DNA from: SVFI01 sp045546735 | Lineage (GTDB): Bacteria; Bacillota; Clostridia; Lachnospirales; Lachnospiraceae | Length of the DNA: 38,003 nucleotides | Assembly (NCBI GenBank): GCA_045546735.1 | Contig: JAZQDJ010000131.1 | Location: 1-38,003, forward strand | Reading direction: 5' to 3' | Shown here: positions 1 to 8,347 of the stretch, piece by piece | How the letters are laid out: each line of letters starts with the position of its first letter | Numbering within the stretch: the stretch's first letter is position 1 | Made by a program: the position numbers and the translations under genes | Notes under the pieces: generated by a model | The model's input: only the letters and a program-made list of their open reading frames with translations | Told to the model about the DNA's origin: nothing | Databases searched by the model: none

Positions 1-1
1 A

Positions 2-907
2 GGGAAAGTGGATTTTATGCATTTGTACCCGCTTAATTTTTATGAGTTTGTTTGTGCAATGCGAGAAAGTCAGTTGGCACAGTTACTTGAGTCGGGTGAT
101 TATGAAATGATGAATGCACTTTCAACTAAGAATACTGAATTGTTGAAGAAATACTATTATATAGGTGGGATGCCGGAAGTAGTACAGACATTTATTGATA
201 CAGATGATTTTTACGAGGTGCGGAAAGTGCAGAAGAATCTGCTTAAGTATTATGAGGAGGACTTTAGTAAACATGCACCGAAAGAAGTAGTTCCACGTAT
301 AATGATGGTTTGGAATTCTATACCGTCACAACTTGCGAAAGAAAATCGAAAATTTATATATGGTTGTATGAGAGAAGGCGCCAGAGCAAAGGATTTTGAA
401 TTGGCGATTCAATGGCTTGAGGATGCCGGGTTGATTATTCGAAGTTACCGTATTACAAAACCTGATATTCCTTTGATAGCATATATGGAAATGAATAGCT
501 TTAAGATGTTTACTTTAGATGTTGGATTGCTTGGCGCGAAAGCCAATATACACGCAAAAGTATTATTGGATGGATGTAGAATATTTGAGGAATTTAAGGG
601 TGCTTTGACAGAGCAGTTTGTAGCTCAGCAATTAAAAGCTTCCGACAGAGAATTATACTATTATTCTACGGAGAATTCTTCCGGTGAAATTGATTTTGTC
701 ATTCAGCAAGAGATGCTTTGTGTTCCTATAGAAGTAAAAGCAGAAGAAAATTTGCGAGCAAGAAGTCTGCGGGCATTTTGTGAGAAGTTTAAGCCGGAAA
801 TTGCCATCAGATCATCTATGTCAAATTATAGGGAGCAGGACTGGATGGTAAATGTGCCACTTTATGTATTGGATAAGTATTTGGAGAGAAAGAATGAATA
901 CTATTAA
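2..907 (+). CDS. AAA-type ATPase with DUF4143, C-terminal part (5' end cut by window edge)
   Basis: The reading frame is open from the first bases, and the residues before the first possible start (GTG at 8, in G-K-V-D-F) match the usual run-in of this family (GKVxFLHLYPxxFxEF), so this is the distal part of a longer gene whose P-loop ATPase half lies outside the window. What remains holds the lid/wHTH-like region (about residues 40-160, including YYxxGGMPEV) and the C-terminal DUF4143 part. The latter shows EQFVAQQL, then GEIDFVI and PIEVKA, the D...ExK spacing of a PD-(D/E)XK-like fold (about residues 215-250). Such proteins are common accessory ATPases of unknown substrate in anaerobic bacteria and archaea. 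Its stop overlaps a tiny downstream frame. Family assignment is firm; cellular role is not known. Confidence 0.85.
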   Translation, partial: GKVDFMHLYPLNFYEFVCAMRESQLAQLLESGDYEMMNALSTKNTELLKKYYYIGGMPEVVQTFIDTDDFYEVRKVQKNLLKYYEEDFSKHAPKEVVPRIMMVWNSIPSQLAKENRKFIYGCMREGARAKDFELAIQWLEDAGLIIRSYRITKPDIPLIAYMEMNSFKMFTLDVGLLGAKANIHAKVLLDGCRIFEEFKGALTEQFVAQQLKASDRELYYYSTENSSGEIDFVIQQEMLCVPIEVKAEENLRARSLRAFCEKFKPEIAIRSSMSNYREQDWMVNVPLYVLDKYLERKNEYY

Positions 908-1022
908 AATACAAAGAGTTATGACACCGTATCAGTGGGATACTTGTTTTGGAATCACAATTGTATATCCAAAGGATGTATCGTGTAAAGAAGTGTTGGA
1001 TTTTTTAGGTAAGTATATATAA
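894..1022 (+). CDS. Possible 42-residue peptide or gene remnant
   Basis: An ATG at 894 overlaps the end of the DUF4143 gene by 14 bases and opens a 42-codon frame ending in TAA at 1020. GAGAGAAAG just upstream is a poor ribosome binding site. The predicted peptide contains MTPYQWDTCFG and resembles nothing I recognise. It may be translated by coupling to the gene before it, or be what is left of a decayed gene. The rest of the gap up to 1136 holds the promoter of the next gene. Confidence 0.2.
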   Translation: MNTIKIQRVMTPYQWDTCFGITIVYPKDVSCKEVLDFLGKYI

Positions 1023-1054
1023 GATATTTATATGAGAATTAAAGTAGCCCTTGC

Positions 1055-1083
1055 TTGACAAAATGAAGATTGATATAGATAAT
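1055..1083 (+). promoter_or_regulatory. Sigma-A-type promoter of the LRR surface protein
   Basis: TTGACA (1055-1060), a 17-base spacer and GATAAT (1078-1083) form a near-consensus vegetative promoter. It lies about 50 bases upstream of the start codon at 1137, with an AGGAG ribosome binding site at 1124-1128. Confidence 0.7.
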
Positions 1084-1136
1084 ATTCGTTAAACAAAAGG
1101 GGTTTAAAAGTTTTTTATATAGTAGGAGATGAAATC

Positions 1137-3347
1137 ATGAAAAGAATAACAAGTATCGTTTTTGCGCTGGCACTGGTTGTCAGCCTGATTATTGTGTCGG
1201 AGCAAAAGGTGCAGGCAACGGAGGTTACCGTTACGACAGCGGAAGAATTGATATTCAGTCTTAATGAAGCGGACCATACTGCAACTTTGAAAAAAGTCAG
1301 TAACGCATTTAATGCGACGGACGTTACAGTCCCTGCTACGATTACACATAATGCTGTGACATATGCAGTTAAGAAAATTGAATTCGGGGCGTTTTCAGGG
1401 AGAAGGATAGAGTCTGTTGTCATTGAAAATGGGATTGAAAGCATTGAGTCTGTGGCATTCAGCGGGTGTTCAAAGTTAAGCAGCATTACGATTCCAAGTA
1501 GTGTTACCACAATAGGAGAAAATGCATTCAGAGGGTGTACTTCTTTGAAGACGGTCAATCTTCCGGCTGGTGTTACCAAACTTTTTGGTAATGTATTTTC
1601 AGGTTGTAGCAATTTGACAAAAGTAACGATACCGGCATCGTTGACAAGCATTGGCGCCGGTATATTTGCAGGGTGTGTTAATTTGTCAAATATATCTGTC
1701 GATTCAGGAAATGCTTATTTTTCATCGGAAAATGGCATTTTATATAGCAAAGATAAAAAGACTCTGTATGCACACCCGACAGCAGCCGGTAACTATGCAA
1801 TTCCAAGTAATGTAACTACGATTTACGGAAGCGCATTTAATGGTTGTTCCCAATTGACAAATGTAACGATTCCATCAAGTGTAACCAGTATAGGCAGCTG
1901 GGTATTTGCATACTGCACTAAGCTGGAAACTGTAGAAATTCCGGAAAGTGTAACTACGATTGAGAACGATGTGTTTTATAATTGTGTCAGTTTGAAAAGT
2001 ATTTCCTTTCCGGAAAGTGTAACCACGATAGGAGGTTATGCATTTAATAGTTGCGGTAACTTAACCACTTTGGTAATTCCTTCCACAGTGACGAAAATTT
2101 ATGGTGGTGCCTTTGCGGAATGTAGTTCATTACAAACGATATTTTATCCTGCGGATGCGGATTACGACATGGAAGCCATTGGATTGGCCGGTGTTGGATG
2201 TCAGTTCAGCTACGTGGAAAATGAGGATGGTACTGTGACATTGACTGTTGAAAGCGTCGCTGACGATATGACAAGTATCACTTTACCGGATGACATAGAA
2301 GGTATGAAAATTGTTGAAGTTGAAGGAGTGGACAATTTAGATATTGACATTGTTTGCACGAATCATATTTTCAAAGGGTATCATTATCTGACATCAGGTC
2401 ACAAGACGGTGTGTAAAAAATGCGGCATTGTAGATGATTCAGAAGAAGTGCATGTGTTTGAAAATGAAAATGAAGCATGTATATGCGGATATGTTCCGTT
2501 TTCTGTTAGTGATACAAATAAAACTGTGAATTTAACGGAGGGGTATCAGGAATCAAATGTGCTGACAGCGACGGTAACTCTTACGTTGGGTAGTGAGACA
2601 CTTACCTACCGGTGGTATGAAAATGATGTGGAAATCGATGGTGCTACAGCAGCAAGTTACAATATCCCAATAGGAAAGATTGTTGGAACATATACATATT
2701 CCTGTAAAGTATCTTGTGGCGGATATGCGAAACTTGTAAATGTTTGTGTAGTCAAGATTTCTGAAAAGGCAGATGTGCCGGAAGACAACCCGGCAGATGA
2801 CCCGGCAAATCCAAATAACCCGGCAGATGACCCGGTAAATCCGGATAATCCAACCAATCCGGGAGATGGACAGGAAAATGTTGCTCCAAAGAAGGGAGAC
2901 AAGATTAAGGATGCTAAAAACCTTGCATGGTACAAGGTGACTAAGGCAGGAACAACAGACGGAAAGGTGGGTACTGTAGAGTACGTAAAGCCTGTCAACA
3001 AAAAGAAAAAGACGGTTTCCATCCCTGCTACAATCAAAGTGGATGGTATCAAGTATAAGGTAACCGGTATTGCTTCTAAGGCATTTAGGAACAACAAAAA
3101 TATCACCAAGGTTACCATTGGAAAGTATGTCCAAAAAATAGGTTCCGGCGCCTTTTACAAGTGTAAAAAACTTAAGAACATTACGATTAAGACGAAAAAA
3201 CTGAACATAAAGAGGGTTGGAAAGAGTGCTTTTAAGGGCATTCACAGTAAGGCAACGATCAAGGTGCCGAAGTCAAAATATAAGGCTTACAAGAAACTTC
3301 TGAAAAAGAAGGGAGTAGGCAAGAAAGTGAAGTTTGCGAAACTGTAA
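1137..3347 (+). CDS. Secreted BspA-like leucine-rich-repeat surface protein
   Basis: The 736-residue product starts with a signal peptide (MKR, hydrophobic core, cleavage near VQATEV at about residue 28). Residues about 60-340 are LRR_5/BspA-type repeats with the recurrent pattern GCSxLxxVTIPxSVTxIGxxxFxGC. A cysteine-paired segment follows (CKKCG, then CICGY, about residues 420-455), then an Ig-like domain (YRWYENDVEIDGA, about 480-545), a Pro/Asn/Asp-rich linker (PADDPANPNNPADDP), and a second short LRR_5 block in a strongly lysine-rich C-terminal 150 residues. No LPXTG motif or C-terminal membrane anchor is seen, so the basic tail may hold it to the wall by charge (inference). BspA-type proteins typically serve adhesion or host/matrix contact. 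The gene has its own promoter; AGGAG at 1124 sets the start. Confidence 0.88.
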   Translation: MKRITSIVFALALVVSLIIVSEQKVQATEVTVTTAEELIFSLNEADHTATLKKVSNAFNATDVTVPATITHNAVTYAVKKIEFGAFSGRRIESVVIENGIESIESVAFSGCSKLSSITIPSSVTTIGENAFRGCTSLKTVNLPAGVTKLFGNVFSGCSNLTKVTIPASLTSIGAGIFAGCVNLSNISVDSGNAYFSSENGILYSKDKKTLYAHPTAAGNYAIPSNVTTIYGSAFNGCSQLTNVTIPSSVTSIGSWVFAYCTKLETVEIPESVTTIENDVFYNCVSLKSISFPESVTTIGGYAFNSCGNLTTLVIPSTVTKIYGGAFAECSSLQTIFYPADADYDMEAIGLAGVGCQFSYVENEDGTVTLTVESVADDMTSITLPDDIEGMKIVEVEGVDNLDIDIVCTNHIFKGYHYLTSGHKTVCKKCGIVDDSEEVHVFENENEACICGYVPFSVSDTNKTVNLTEGYQESNVLTATVTLTLGSETLTYRWYENDVEIDGATAASYNIPIGKIVGTYTYSCKVSCGGYAKLVNVCVVKISEKADVPEDNPADDPANPNNPADDPVNPDNPTNPGDGQENVAPKKGDKIKDAKNLAWYKVTKAGTTDGKVGTVEYVKPVNKKKKTVSIPATIKVDGIKYKVTGIASKAFRNNKNITKVTIGKYVQKIGSGAFYKCKKLKNITIKTKKLNIKRVGKSAFKGIHSKATIKVPKSKYKAYKKLLKKKGVGKKVKFAKL

Positions 3348-3378
3348 TTTAGTTACACATGGCAGAGGAGGATATTTT

Positions 3379-3789
3379 ATGAACAACTCAGAAAAATATT
3401 TCGAGGTAGTTAAGTATGCATATGATTTGAGTTTGAAGGAAGAAGAGCAAGTAAAAAGTCGCGGATATGGTTATGCAAGCGGAGCTAACTCTGTCAGAAG
3501 TTCTCTGAAACTTTGGGATATAAAAGAACCTGTCTATGATGAAAAAACAGAGTGGAAAAAAGTTCTGTATCAAATACATTTGGATTTGTTAATAGGTGAA
3601 AGTATATCCACACTTAATCATTTCCCGGATCATGCTGATAGTGAAATGAACATGTGCTGGAAGATATCAGAGTATGTAGAACAAGAAAATTTAATGGATG
3701 ATTTTCTATTGAAACGTGCTCTGAGAGATCATCAGGAATATCGGGAGTTAATCAAAGAGTATGGTCTTAAAAAAGATTTTTGGGTATGA
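3379..3789 (+). CDS. Hypothetical protein, 136 residues
   Basis: The ATG at 3379 is preceded by GAGGAGG (3365-3371) and is preferred to the upstream in-frame start at 3334, which would overlap the preceding gene. The product is soluble, acidic and mostly helical in appearance, with no signal peptide or membrane segment. It begins MNNSEKYFEVVKYAYDLSLK and ends with EYRELIKEYGLKKDFWV. I do not recognise the family. It sits 31 bases after the LRR protein gene with no terminator between, so it is probably transcribed with it, and a strong terminator follows at 3859. Confidence 0.7.
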   Translation: MNNSEKYFEVVKYAYDLSLKEEEQVKSRGYGYASGANSVRSSLKLWDIKEPVYDEKTEWKKVLYQIHLDLLIGESISTLNHFPDHADSEMNMCWKISEYVEQENLMDDFLLKRALRDHQEYRELIKEYGLKKDFWV

Positions 3790-3858
3790 TAAATAATATG
3801 GTGGATTTTCAGAGGCAACAACGGGTTGCTTATAAAAAGAGATAGTAGCATCATATAT

Positions 3859-3905
3859 AGCCATTACGAAGAAGTGCGTTCTTTGTAATGGCTGTTTTTG
3901 TTTTT
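3859..3905 (+). terminator. Strong intrinsic terminator
   Basis: AGCCATTACGAAGAA (3859-3873) pairs with TTCTTTGTAATGGCT (3879-3893) over 15 positions with one G-U pair, and is followed by GTTTTTGTTTTT. It separates the LRR protein/unknown gene pair from the hydrogenase operon. Confidence 0.9.
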
Positions 3906-3936
3906 GACATATTCGGATATATTTGCCAAATGATTA

Positions 3937-3965
3937 TTGCTGAACAATGAAAAATTTAATATAAT
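3937..3965 (+). promoter_or_regulatory. Promoter of the hydCBA operon
   Basis: TTGCTG (3937-3942), a 17-base spacer and a perfect TATAAT (3960-3965) lie about 45 bases upstream of the hydC start. AAGGAG at 3999-4004 is its ribosome binding site. Confidence 0.7.
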
Positions 3966-4010
3966 AAAAATGATGTACTAACACAAAAAAAGAAAGAGAA
4001 GGAGAACACG

Positions 4011-4496
4011 ATGCTAGACAAAAGCTACTATGAAAAAACAGACGAAATTATAGCAGTATATGGTGCAAAACCTGCTTCGCTGATTCCGATTATTCAGGAT
4101 ATTCAGACAGAGTACCGCTATTTGCCGGCAGAACTTTTGGTTTATGTTGCAAAGCAGATCGGTATTACGGAGAGTAAAGCCTATAGTGTTGCTACATTTT
4201 ATGAGAATTTCTCATTTGAGCCGAAAGGAAAATATGTAATAAAGGTGTGCGACGGTACGGCCTGTCACGTTCGAAAATCGATTCCGATTTTGGAGCGTTT
4301 ACAAAAAGACCTTGGTTTATCAAAAGATAAAGTGACGACGGATGACATGCTTTTTACACTGGAAACAGTATCGTGCCTGGGTGCATGCGGATTGGCACCG
4401 GTACTTACTGTGAATGATAAAGTTTTTCCGTCTATGACACCGGATGCAGCATCGCAGTTGATTCGCGATTTGCGTGAAGGTAACGTAGAATTATAA
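4011..4496 (+). CDS. hydC: NADH-dependent [FeFe]-hydrogenase subunit C (NuoE-like)
   Basis: The 161-residue product is a thioredoxin-fold [2Fe-2S] protein of the NuoE/HydC family. The four cluster ligands are visible: CDGTACH (first pair) and CLGACG (second pair), with the family pattern SVATFYENF before them. In bifurcating hydrogenases this small subunit passes electrons within the HydABC complex in the cytoplasm. It is the first gene of a three-gene operon, 20 bases ahead of hydB, with its own TATAAT promoter. Length is normal for the family. NuoE of complex I is the alternative by sequence alone, but the hydrogenase catalytic gene two places downstream settles the role. Confidence 0.92.
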   Translation: MLDKSYYEKTDEIIAVYGAKPASLIPIIQDIQTEYRYLPAELLVYVAKQIGITESKAYSVATFYENFSFEPKGKYVIKVCDGTACHVRKSIPILERLQKDLGLSKDKVTTDDMLFTLETVSCLGACGLAPVLTVNDKVFPSMTPDAASQLIRDLREGNVEL

Positions 4497-4516
4497 GCGG
4501 CGTAACGGAGGGTTAT

Positions 4517-6403
4517 ATGCAAAAGTTAGAAAATAAAGAAATGTTAAATCAGCTCCGCGACGAAAACAAGGAGCGAATGGATAATAGCAAGTGCAGAGTG
4601 TTGATTTGTGCAGGTACAGGCTGTCTTGCCAGCGGTTCCGGAGAAATTTACGAAAAAATCAGTGAATTAATCGGAGAAAATCCGAATGTAGAAGTGCATT
4701 TCGGACCGGAAATTGCACATGGCGACGGTCCTATGGAAGTAAAGAAGAGCGGTTGTCACGGTTTCTGTGAGATGGGACCTCTTATGCGTATTGAGCCGCT
4801 TGGAGTTTTATACACAAAGGTAAAATTAGAAGATTGTGAAGAGATTTTTGAAAAAACAATCAAAAACGGTGAGATTGTAGAACGTCTGATTTACAGTCAG
4901 AACGGAGTGCAGTATCCGAAACAGGAAGAAATTCCGTTTTACAAAAAACAGACTCGTCTTGTATTGGAAAACTGCGGTCGTATCGATGCGGAGTTTATCG
5001 GAGAGGCTTGTGCCCATGACGGTTATCAGGCATTTGCAAAAGCATTGTTTGAGATGACACCGGCAGAAGTCGTTGATGAGATATTGGAATCGAATCTTCG
5101 CGGCCGCGGCGGCGGTGGTTTCCAGACAGGTTACAAATGGAAACAGGTAGCAAGACAGGAAGAGAAAATCCGCTATGTCGTATGTAACGGTGATGAAGGT
5201 GACCCTGGTGCATTCATGGACAGAAGTATCATGGAAGGCGATCCTCACAAGATGATTGAAGGTATGATGATTGCAGCATATGCAGTCGGTGCACAGGAAG
5301 GATACATTTACGTACGTGCAGAGTATCCGCTTGCAATCAGCCGTCTGAAAAAAGCAATCAGTGATGCGGAAGCAGCAGGACTGCTCGGCGACAATATTTT
5401 AGGAACGGATTTCAGTTTCCGGTTACATATTAACAGAGGTGCGGGGGCATTCGTATGCGGTGAGGGTAGTGCGCTTACGGCTTCCATCGAAGGAAACAGA
5501 GGTATGCCTCGTGTAAAACCTCCTCGTACGGTTGAAAAAGGTCTGTTTGAAAAACCGACCGTATTAAATAACGTTGAGACCTATGCCAATGTTCCGATGA
5601 TTATTTTGAAAGGTGCACAGTGGTACAAAGGAATCGGTGCGGAAAACAGCCCGGGTACAAAGGCATTTGCTATTACAGGTAGTGTAAAAAATACCGGTTT
5701 GATTGAAGTTCCGATGGGAACGACGCTTCGCGAGGTCATTTTTGATATTGGCGGCGGAATCAAAGGGGATGCCGAATTTAAGGCAGTTCAGATCGGAGGT
5801 CCGTCCGGCGGATGTCTTGTGACACCGCAGCTTGATGTCAGCCTTGATTTTGATTCCTTAAAGAAGATGGGAGCCATGATCGGTTCCGGCGGCCTTGTAG
5901 TTATGGACAGCAATACCTGTATGGTAGAAGTTGCCCGTTTCTTCATGAACTTTACGCAGAATGAAAGCTGCGGAAAATGCGTTCCTTGCCGTGAGGGTAC
6001 CAAACGTATGCTTGAGATTTTGGAGCGTATTGTTGCAGGACAGGGAAAAGTGGAAGATTTAGACCTTTTAGAAGAGTTGGCAACAATGATTACGGATACT
6101 GCATTGTGCGGTCTCGGTAAGAGTGCGGCGCTTCCGGTTATGAGTACGCTGAAATTATTCCGAGATGAATATTTAGAGCACGTGGTTGATAAAAAGTGTA
6201 AAACGGGTACGTGCACAGCGCTTCGTAACTTTGTGATTGATCCGGAAAAATGTAAAGGCTGTTCTAAGTGTGCGAGAAACTGTCCGGTTGGTGCGATTTC
6301 AGGACAGATCAAAGAGCCGTTTACGATTGACAGCAGTGTATGTATCAAATGCGGAGCTTGTGAGAGTTCATGCCCATTCGGTGCAATCAGCGTAGAAAAC
6401 TAG
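4517..6403 (+). CDS. hydB: NADH-dependent [FeFe]-hydrogenase subunit B (NuoF-like, NADH/FMN)
   Basis: This 628-residue flavoprotein is where NAD(H) reacts in the electron-bifurcating hydrogenase. Domain order: an N-terminal thioredoxin-like [2Fe-2S] domain (C31, C36, C80, C84); the FMN/NADH core with GRGGGGF at 196-202 and the GAGAFVCGEGSAL loop; the [4Fe-4S] motif ESCGKCVPCREG at about 482; and a C-terminal bacterial ferredoxin domain with two [4Fe-4S] motifs, CKGCSKCARNCP (about 578) and CIKCGACESSCP (about 608). The extra ferredoxin tail distinguishes HydB from plain NuoF. GGAGGG precedes the start. It lies between hydC and hydA and is surely co-transcribed with both. Confidence 0.93.
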   Translation: MQKLENKEMLNQLRDENKERMDNSKCRVLICAGTGCLASGSGEIYEKISELIGENPNVEVHFGPEIAHGDGPMEVKKSGCHGFCEMGPLMRIEPLGVLYTKVKLEDCEEIFEKTIKNGEIVERLIYSQNGVQYPKQEEIPFYKKQTRLVLENCGRIDAEFIGEACAHDGYQAFAKALFEMTPAEVVDEILESNLRGRGGGGFQTGYKWKQVARQEEKIRYVVCNGDEGDPGAFMDRSIMEGDPHKMIEGMMIAAYAVGAQEGYIYVRAEYPLAISRLKKAISDAEAAGLLGDNILGTDFSFRLHINRGAGAFVCGEGSALTASIEGNRGMPRVKPPRTVEKGLFEKPTVLNNVETYANVPMIILKGAQWYKGIGAENSPGTKAFAITGSVKNTGLIEVPMGTTLREVIFDIGGGIKGDAEFKAVQIGGPSGGCLVTPQLDVSLDFDSLKKMGAMIGSGGLVVMDSNTCMVEVARFFMNFTQNESCGKCVPCREGTKRMLEILERIVAGQGKVEDLDLLEELATMITDTALCGLGKSAALPVMSTLKLFRDEYLEHVVDKKCKTGTCTALRNFVIDPEKCKGCSKCARNCPVGAISGQIKEPFTIDSSVCIKCGACESSCPFGAISVEN

Positions 6404-6413
6404 GGGGTTAAAG

Positions 6414-8117
6414 ATGAAGTATATTACAATTAACAATAGAAAAGTACCATTTGATGACGAAAAAAATCTTTTGACCGTAATCCGTAAAGCAGGAATTGAT
6501 TTGCCGACGTTCTGTTATCATTCAGAACTTTCTACTTACGGTGCCTGTCGTCTGTGTGTGGTGGAAGATAACAGAGGAAGAGTGTTTGCTTCCTGTTCAG
6601 AGGAGCCGAGAGACGGAATGGTGATTTACACCAATACACCGAAATTGCAGCATCACAGAAAGATGATTTTGGAATTATTGCTTGCTTCCCACTGCAGAGA
6701 TTGTACAACCTGTCGTAAGAACGGAGTTTGTGAATTGCAGACATTGGCACAGCAGCTCGGAATCACTTCTGTCCGTTTTGAGAATACAAAGGAAACAATA
6801 CCGATGGATGATTCTTCCAACTGTATTGTTATTGATCCGAATAAATGTATTCTTTGCGGTGACTGTGTACGTACCTGTGAAGAAATTCAGGGAATCGGTG
6901 TACTTAACTTTGCGCATCGCGGTTCGGAAATGCGTGTTATGCCTGCATTTAATAAGTGCATGTCAGAGACAGATTGTGTTGGATGCGGTCAGTGCCGTGC
7001 AGTGTGTCCGACAGGAGCAATCACAATTAAATCTAACGTACATGAAGTATGGAATGCACTTGCGGATAAAAACAACAGAGTCGTTGTTCAGATTGCACCT
7101 GCAGTCCGCGTAGCTATCGGCGATGAATTCGGTATTCCGAAGGGAGAGAACTCTTTAGGTAAATTAGTGGCAGCGCTTCGCAGAATGGGATTTGAAGAAA
7201 TTTATGATACCAATTTTGCAGCGGACCTTACGGTAATTGAAGAGTCCAAAGAATTTTTAGAAAGACTGGAGAGCGGTGAGAATTTACCGCTGTTTACCTC
7301 ATGTTGTCCGGGCTGGGTGAAATTCTGTGAGAACAAATATCCGGAATACAGAAAGAATATTTCAACATGTCGTTCACCGCAGCAGATGTTCGGTGCGCTT
7401 TTAAAAGAAGACGGCCGTATGAAGACAGACGATCCGAGAAAGACCGTTGTAGTTTCCATTATGCCTTGTACTGCAAAGAAAAATGAAATTCTTCGTCCGG
7501 AGCATTTTACAGACGGTGAGCAGGATGTGGACTATGTACTTACAACGGTAGAAGTGGCACGTATGATTCGCGAAGCGGGTATCGATTTAACACAGGTACC
7601 GTCAGAATCATTAGATATGCCATTTGGTCTTGCATCAGGTGCAGGAGCTATCTTCGGTGTGACCGGAGGTGTAACGGAAGCAGTTCTTCGTCGTATCGTA
7701 AATAGCAACCGTCCGGAAGATTTAGAGACCATCAGCTTTATGGGAGTCCGCGGAGATGACAGCATCAAAGAAACATCCATTAAGGTTGGAGAGCGTGAAG
7801 TAAAAATTGCGATTGTAAACGGTTTGGCATCTGCGGATGAGTTGCTTAAGAAGATGAAAGCCGGAGAAGTATATTATGACTTTGTGGAAGTGATGGCATG
7901 TAAGCGTGGATGTATCGCAGGAGGCGGACAGCCGACGCCGATCGGACCTCGTACAAAGAAAGCCCGTATGGACGGTATTTATAATATCGACCAGGCTTCA
8001 CAGATTAAGCTTTCCAGTGAGAATCCGTTTATCACGATGTTGTATAATGGATTGTTAAAAGGCAAAGAGCATAAGTTGCTTCATAATCATACAGAACATC
8101 ATTGTGATGAGTGTTAG
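6414..8117 (+). CDS. hydA: [FeFe]-hydrogenase catalytic subunit A
   Basis: The 567-residue catalytic subunit makes or consumes H2 at the H-cluster. In order: a plant-type [2Fe-2S] domain (C34, C45, C48, C61), a His-Cys3 [4Fe-4S] site (H93, C97, C100, C106), two [4Fe-4S] motifs (C145-C155 and C188-C198), then the H-cluster domain with all three signatures intact: TSCCPGW (about 295), MPCTAKKNE (about 350) and VMACKRGCIAGGGQP (about 492-506). The tail is short and ends in a His/Cys-rich stretch (HTEHHCDEC). Together with HydB and HydC this predicts the trimeric enzyme coupling H2 to NADH plus reduced ferredoxin. The maturation genes hydEFG are not in the window. A terminator follows at once. 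Confidence 0.95.
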   Translation: MKYITINNRKVPFDDEKNLLTVIRKAGIDLPTFCYHSELSTYGACRLCVVEDNRGRVFASCSEEPRDGMVIYTNTPKLQHHRKMILELLLASHCRDCTTCRKNGVCELQTLAQQLGITSVRFENTKETIPMDDSSNCIVIDPNKCILCGDCVRTCEEIQGIGVLNFAHRGSEMRVMPAFNKCMSETDCVGCGQCRAVCPTGAITIKSNVHEVWNALADKNNRVVVQIAPAVRVAIGDEFGIPKGENSLGKLVAALRRMGFEEIYDTNFAADLTVIEESKEFLERLESGENLPLFTSCCPGWVKFCENKYPEYRKNISTCRSPQQMFGALLKEDGRMKTDDPRKTVVVSIMPCTAKKNEILRPEHFTDGEQDVDYVLTTVEVARMIREAGIDLTQVPSESLDMPFGLASGAGAIFGVTGGVTEAVLRRIVNSNRPEDLETISFMGVRGDDSIKETSIKVGEREVKIAIVNGLASADELLKKMKAGEVYYDFVEVMACKRGCIAGGGQPTPIGPRTKKARMDGIYNIDQASQIKLSSENPFITMLYNGLLKGKEHKLLHNHTEHHCDEC

Positions 8118-8130
8118 TTTGTTTGGAAGA

Positions 8131-8167
8131 GAGCCACTTTTTTAGAAGAAAAGTGGCCCTTTTTTTT
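8131..8167 (+). terminator. Intrinsic terminator after hydA
   Basis: GCCACTTTT (from 8133) pairs with AAAAGTGGC (to 8157) and is followed by a run of about eight T. It closes the hydCBA operon 13 bases after its last stop codon. Confidence 0.9.
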
Positions 8168-8256
8168 GGGTATTTTATATGGATACCTTGGACTATGTTT
8201 TTTTGCTGGAAACACACGAAAACAGCATCAAAAGTGGAACTGAAAGTAAAATAAAT

Positions 8257-8285
8257 TTGAAAAGAACAGCCGGCTGAAATATTGT
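8257..8285 (+). promoter_or_regulatory. Likely promoter of the DUF4132 operon with an internal palindrome
   Basis: TTGAAA (8257-8262), a 17-base spacer and TATTGT (8280-8285) form a plausible promoter 62 bases before the first gene. The spacer contains the perfect 10-base palindrome CAGCCGGCTG (8267-8276), which is GC-rich in an AT-rich setting and could be a repressor operator. The promoter call rests on spacing and 4-5 of 6 matches per box, so it is moderate only. Confidence 0.45.
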
Positions 8286-8347
8286 TAAAAATCAGATGAA
8301 AGTTTGCTGAAAAAATTGTATGATAATAAGTGGAGGAAGAGATTATT

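Noticed and set aside
1500..2110. Repeated DNA within the LRR gene as a possible CRISPR or satellite array
   Set aside because: The repetition is coding, in frame, about 23 residues long and diverged at the DNA level, as expected of LRR_5 repeats.
2553..3245. Antisense frames under the LRR protein, 153 and 230 codons long
   Set aside because: They mirror the repeat and Pro/Asn-rich linker coding sequence; no start signal or recognisable domain.
3334..3378. Upstream start for the 136-residue unknown protein
   Set aside because: It would overlap the LRR protein gene and lacks a ribosome binding site, while GAGGAGG sits directly before the ATG at 3379.
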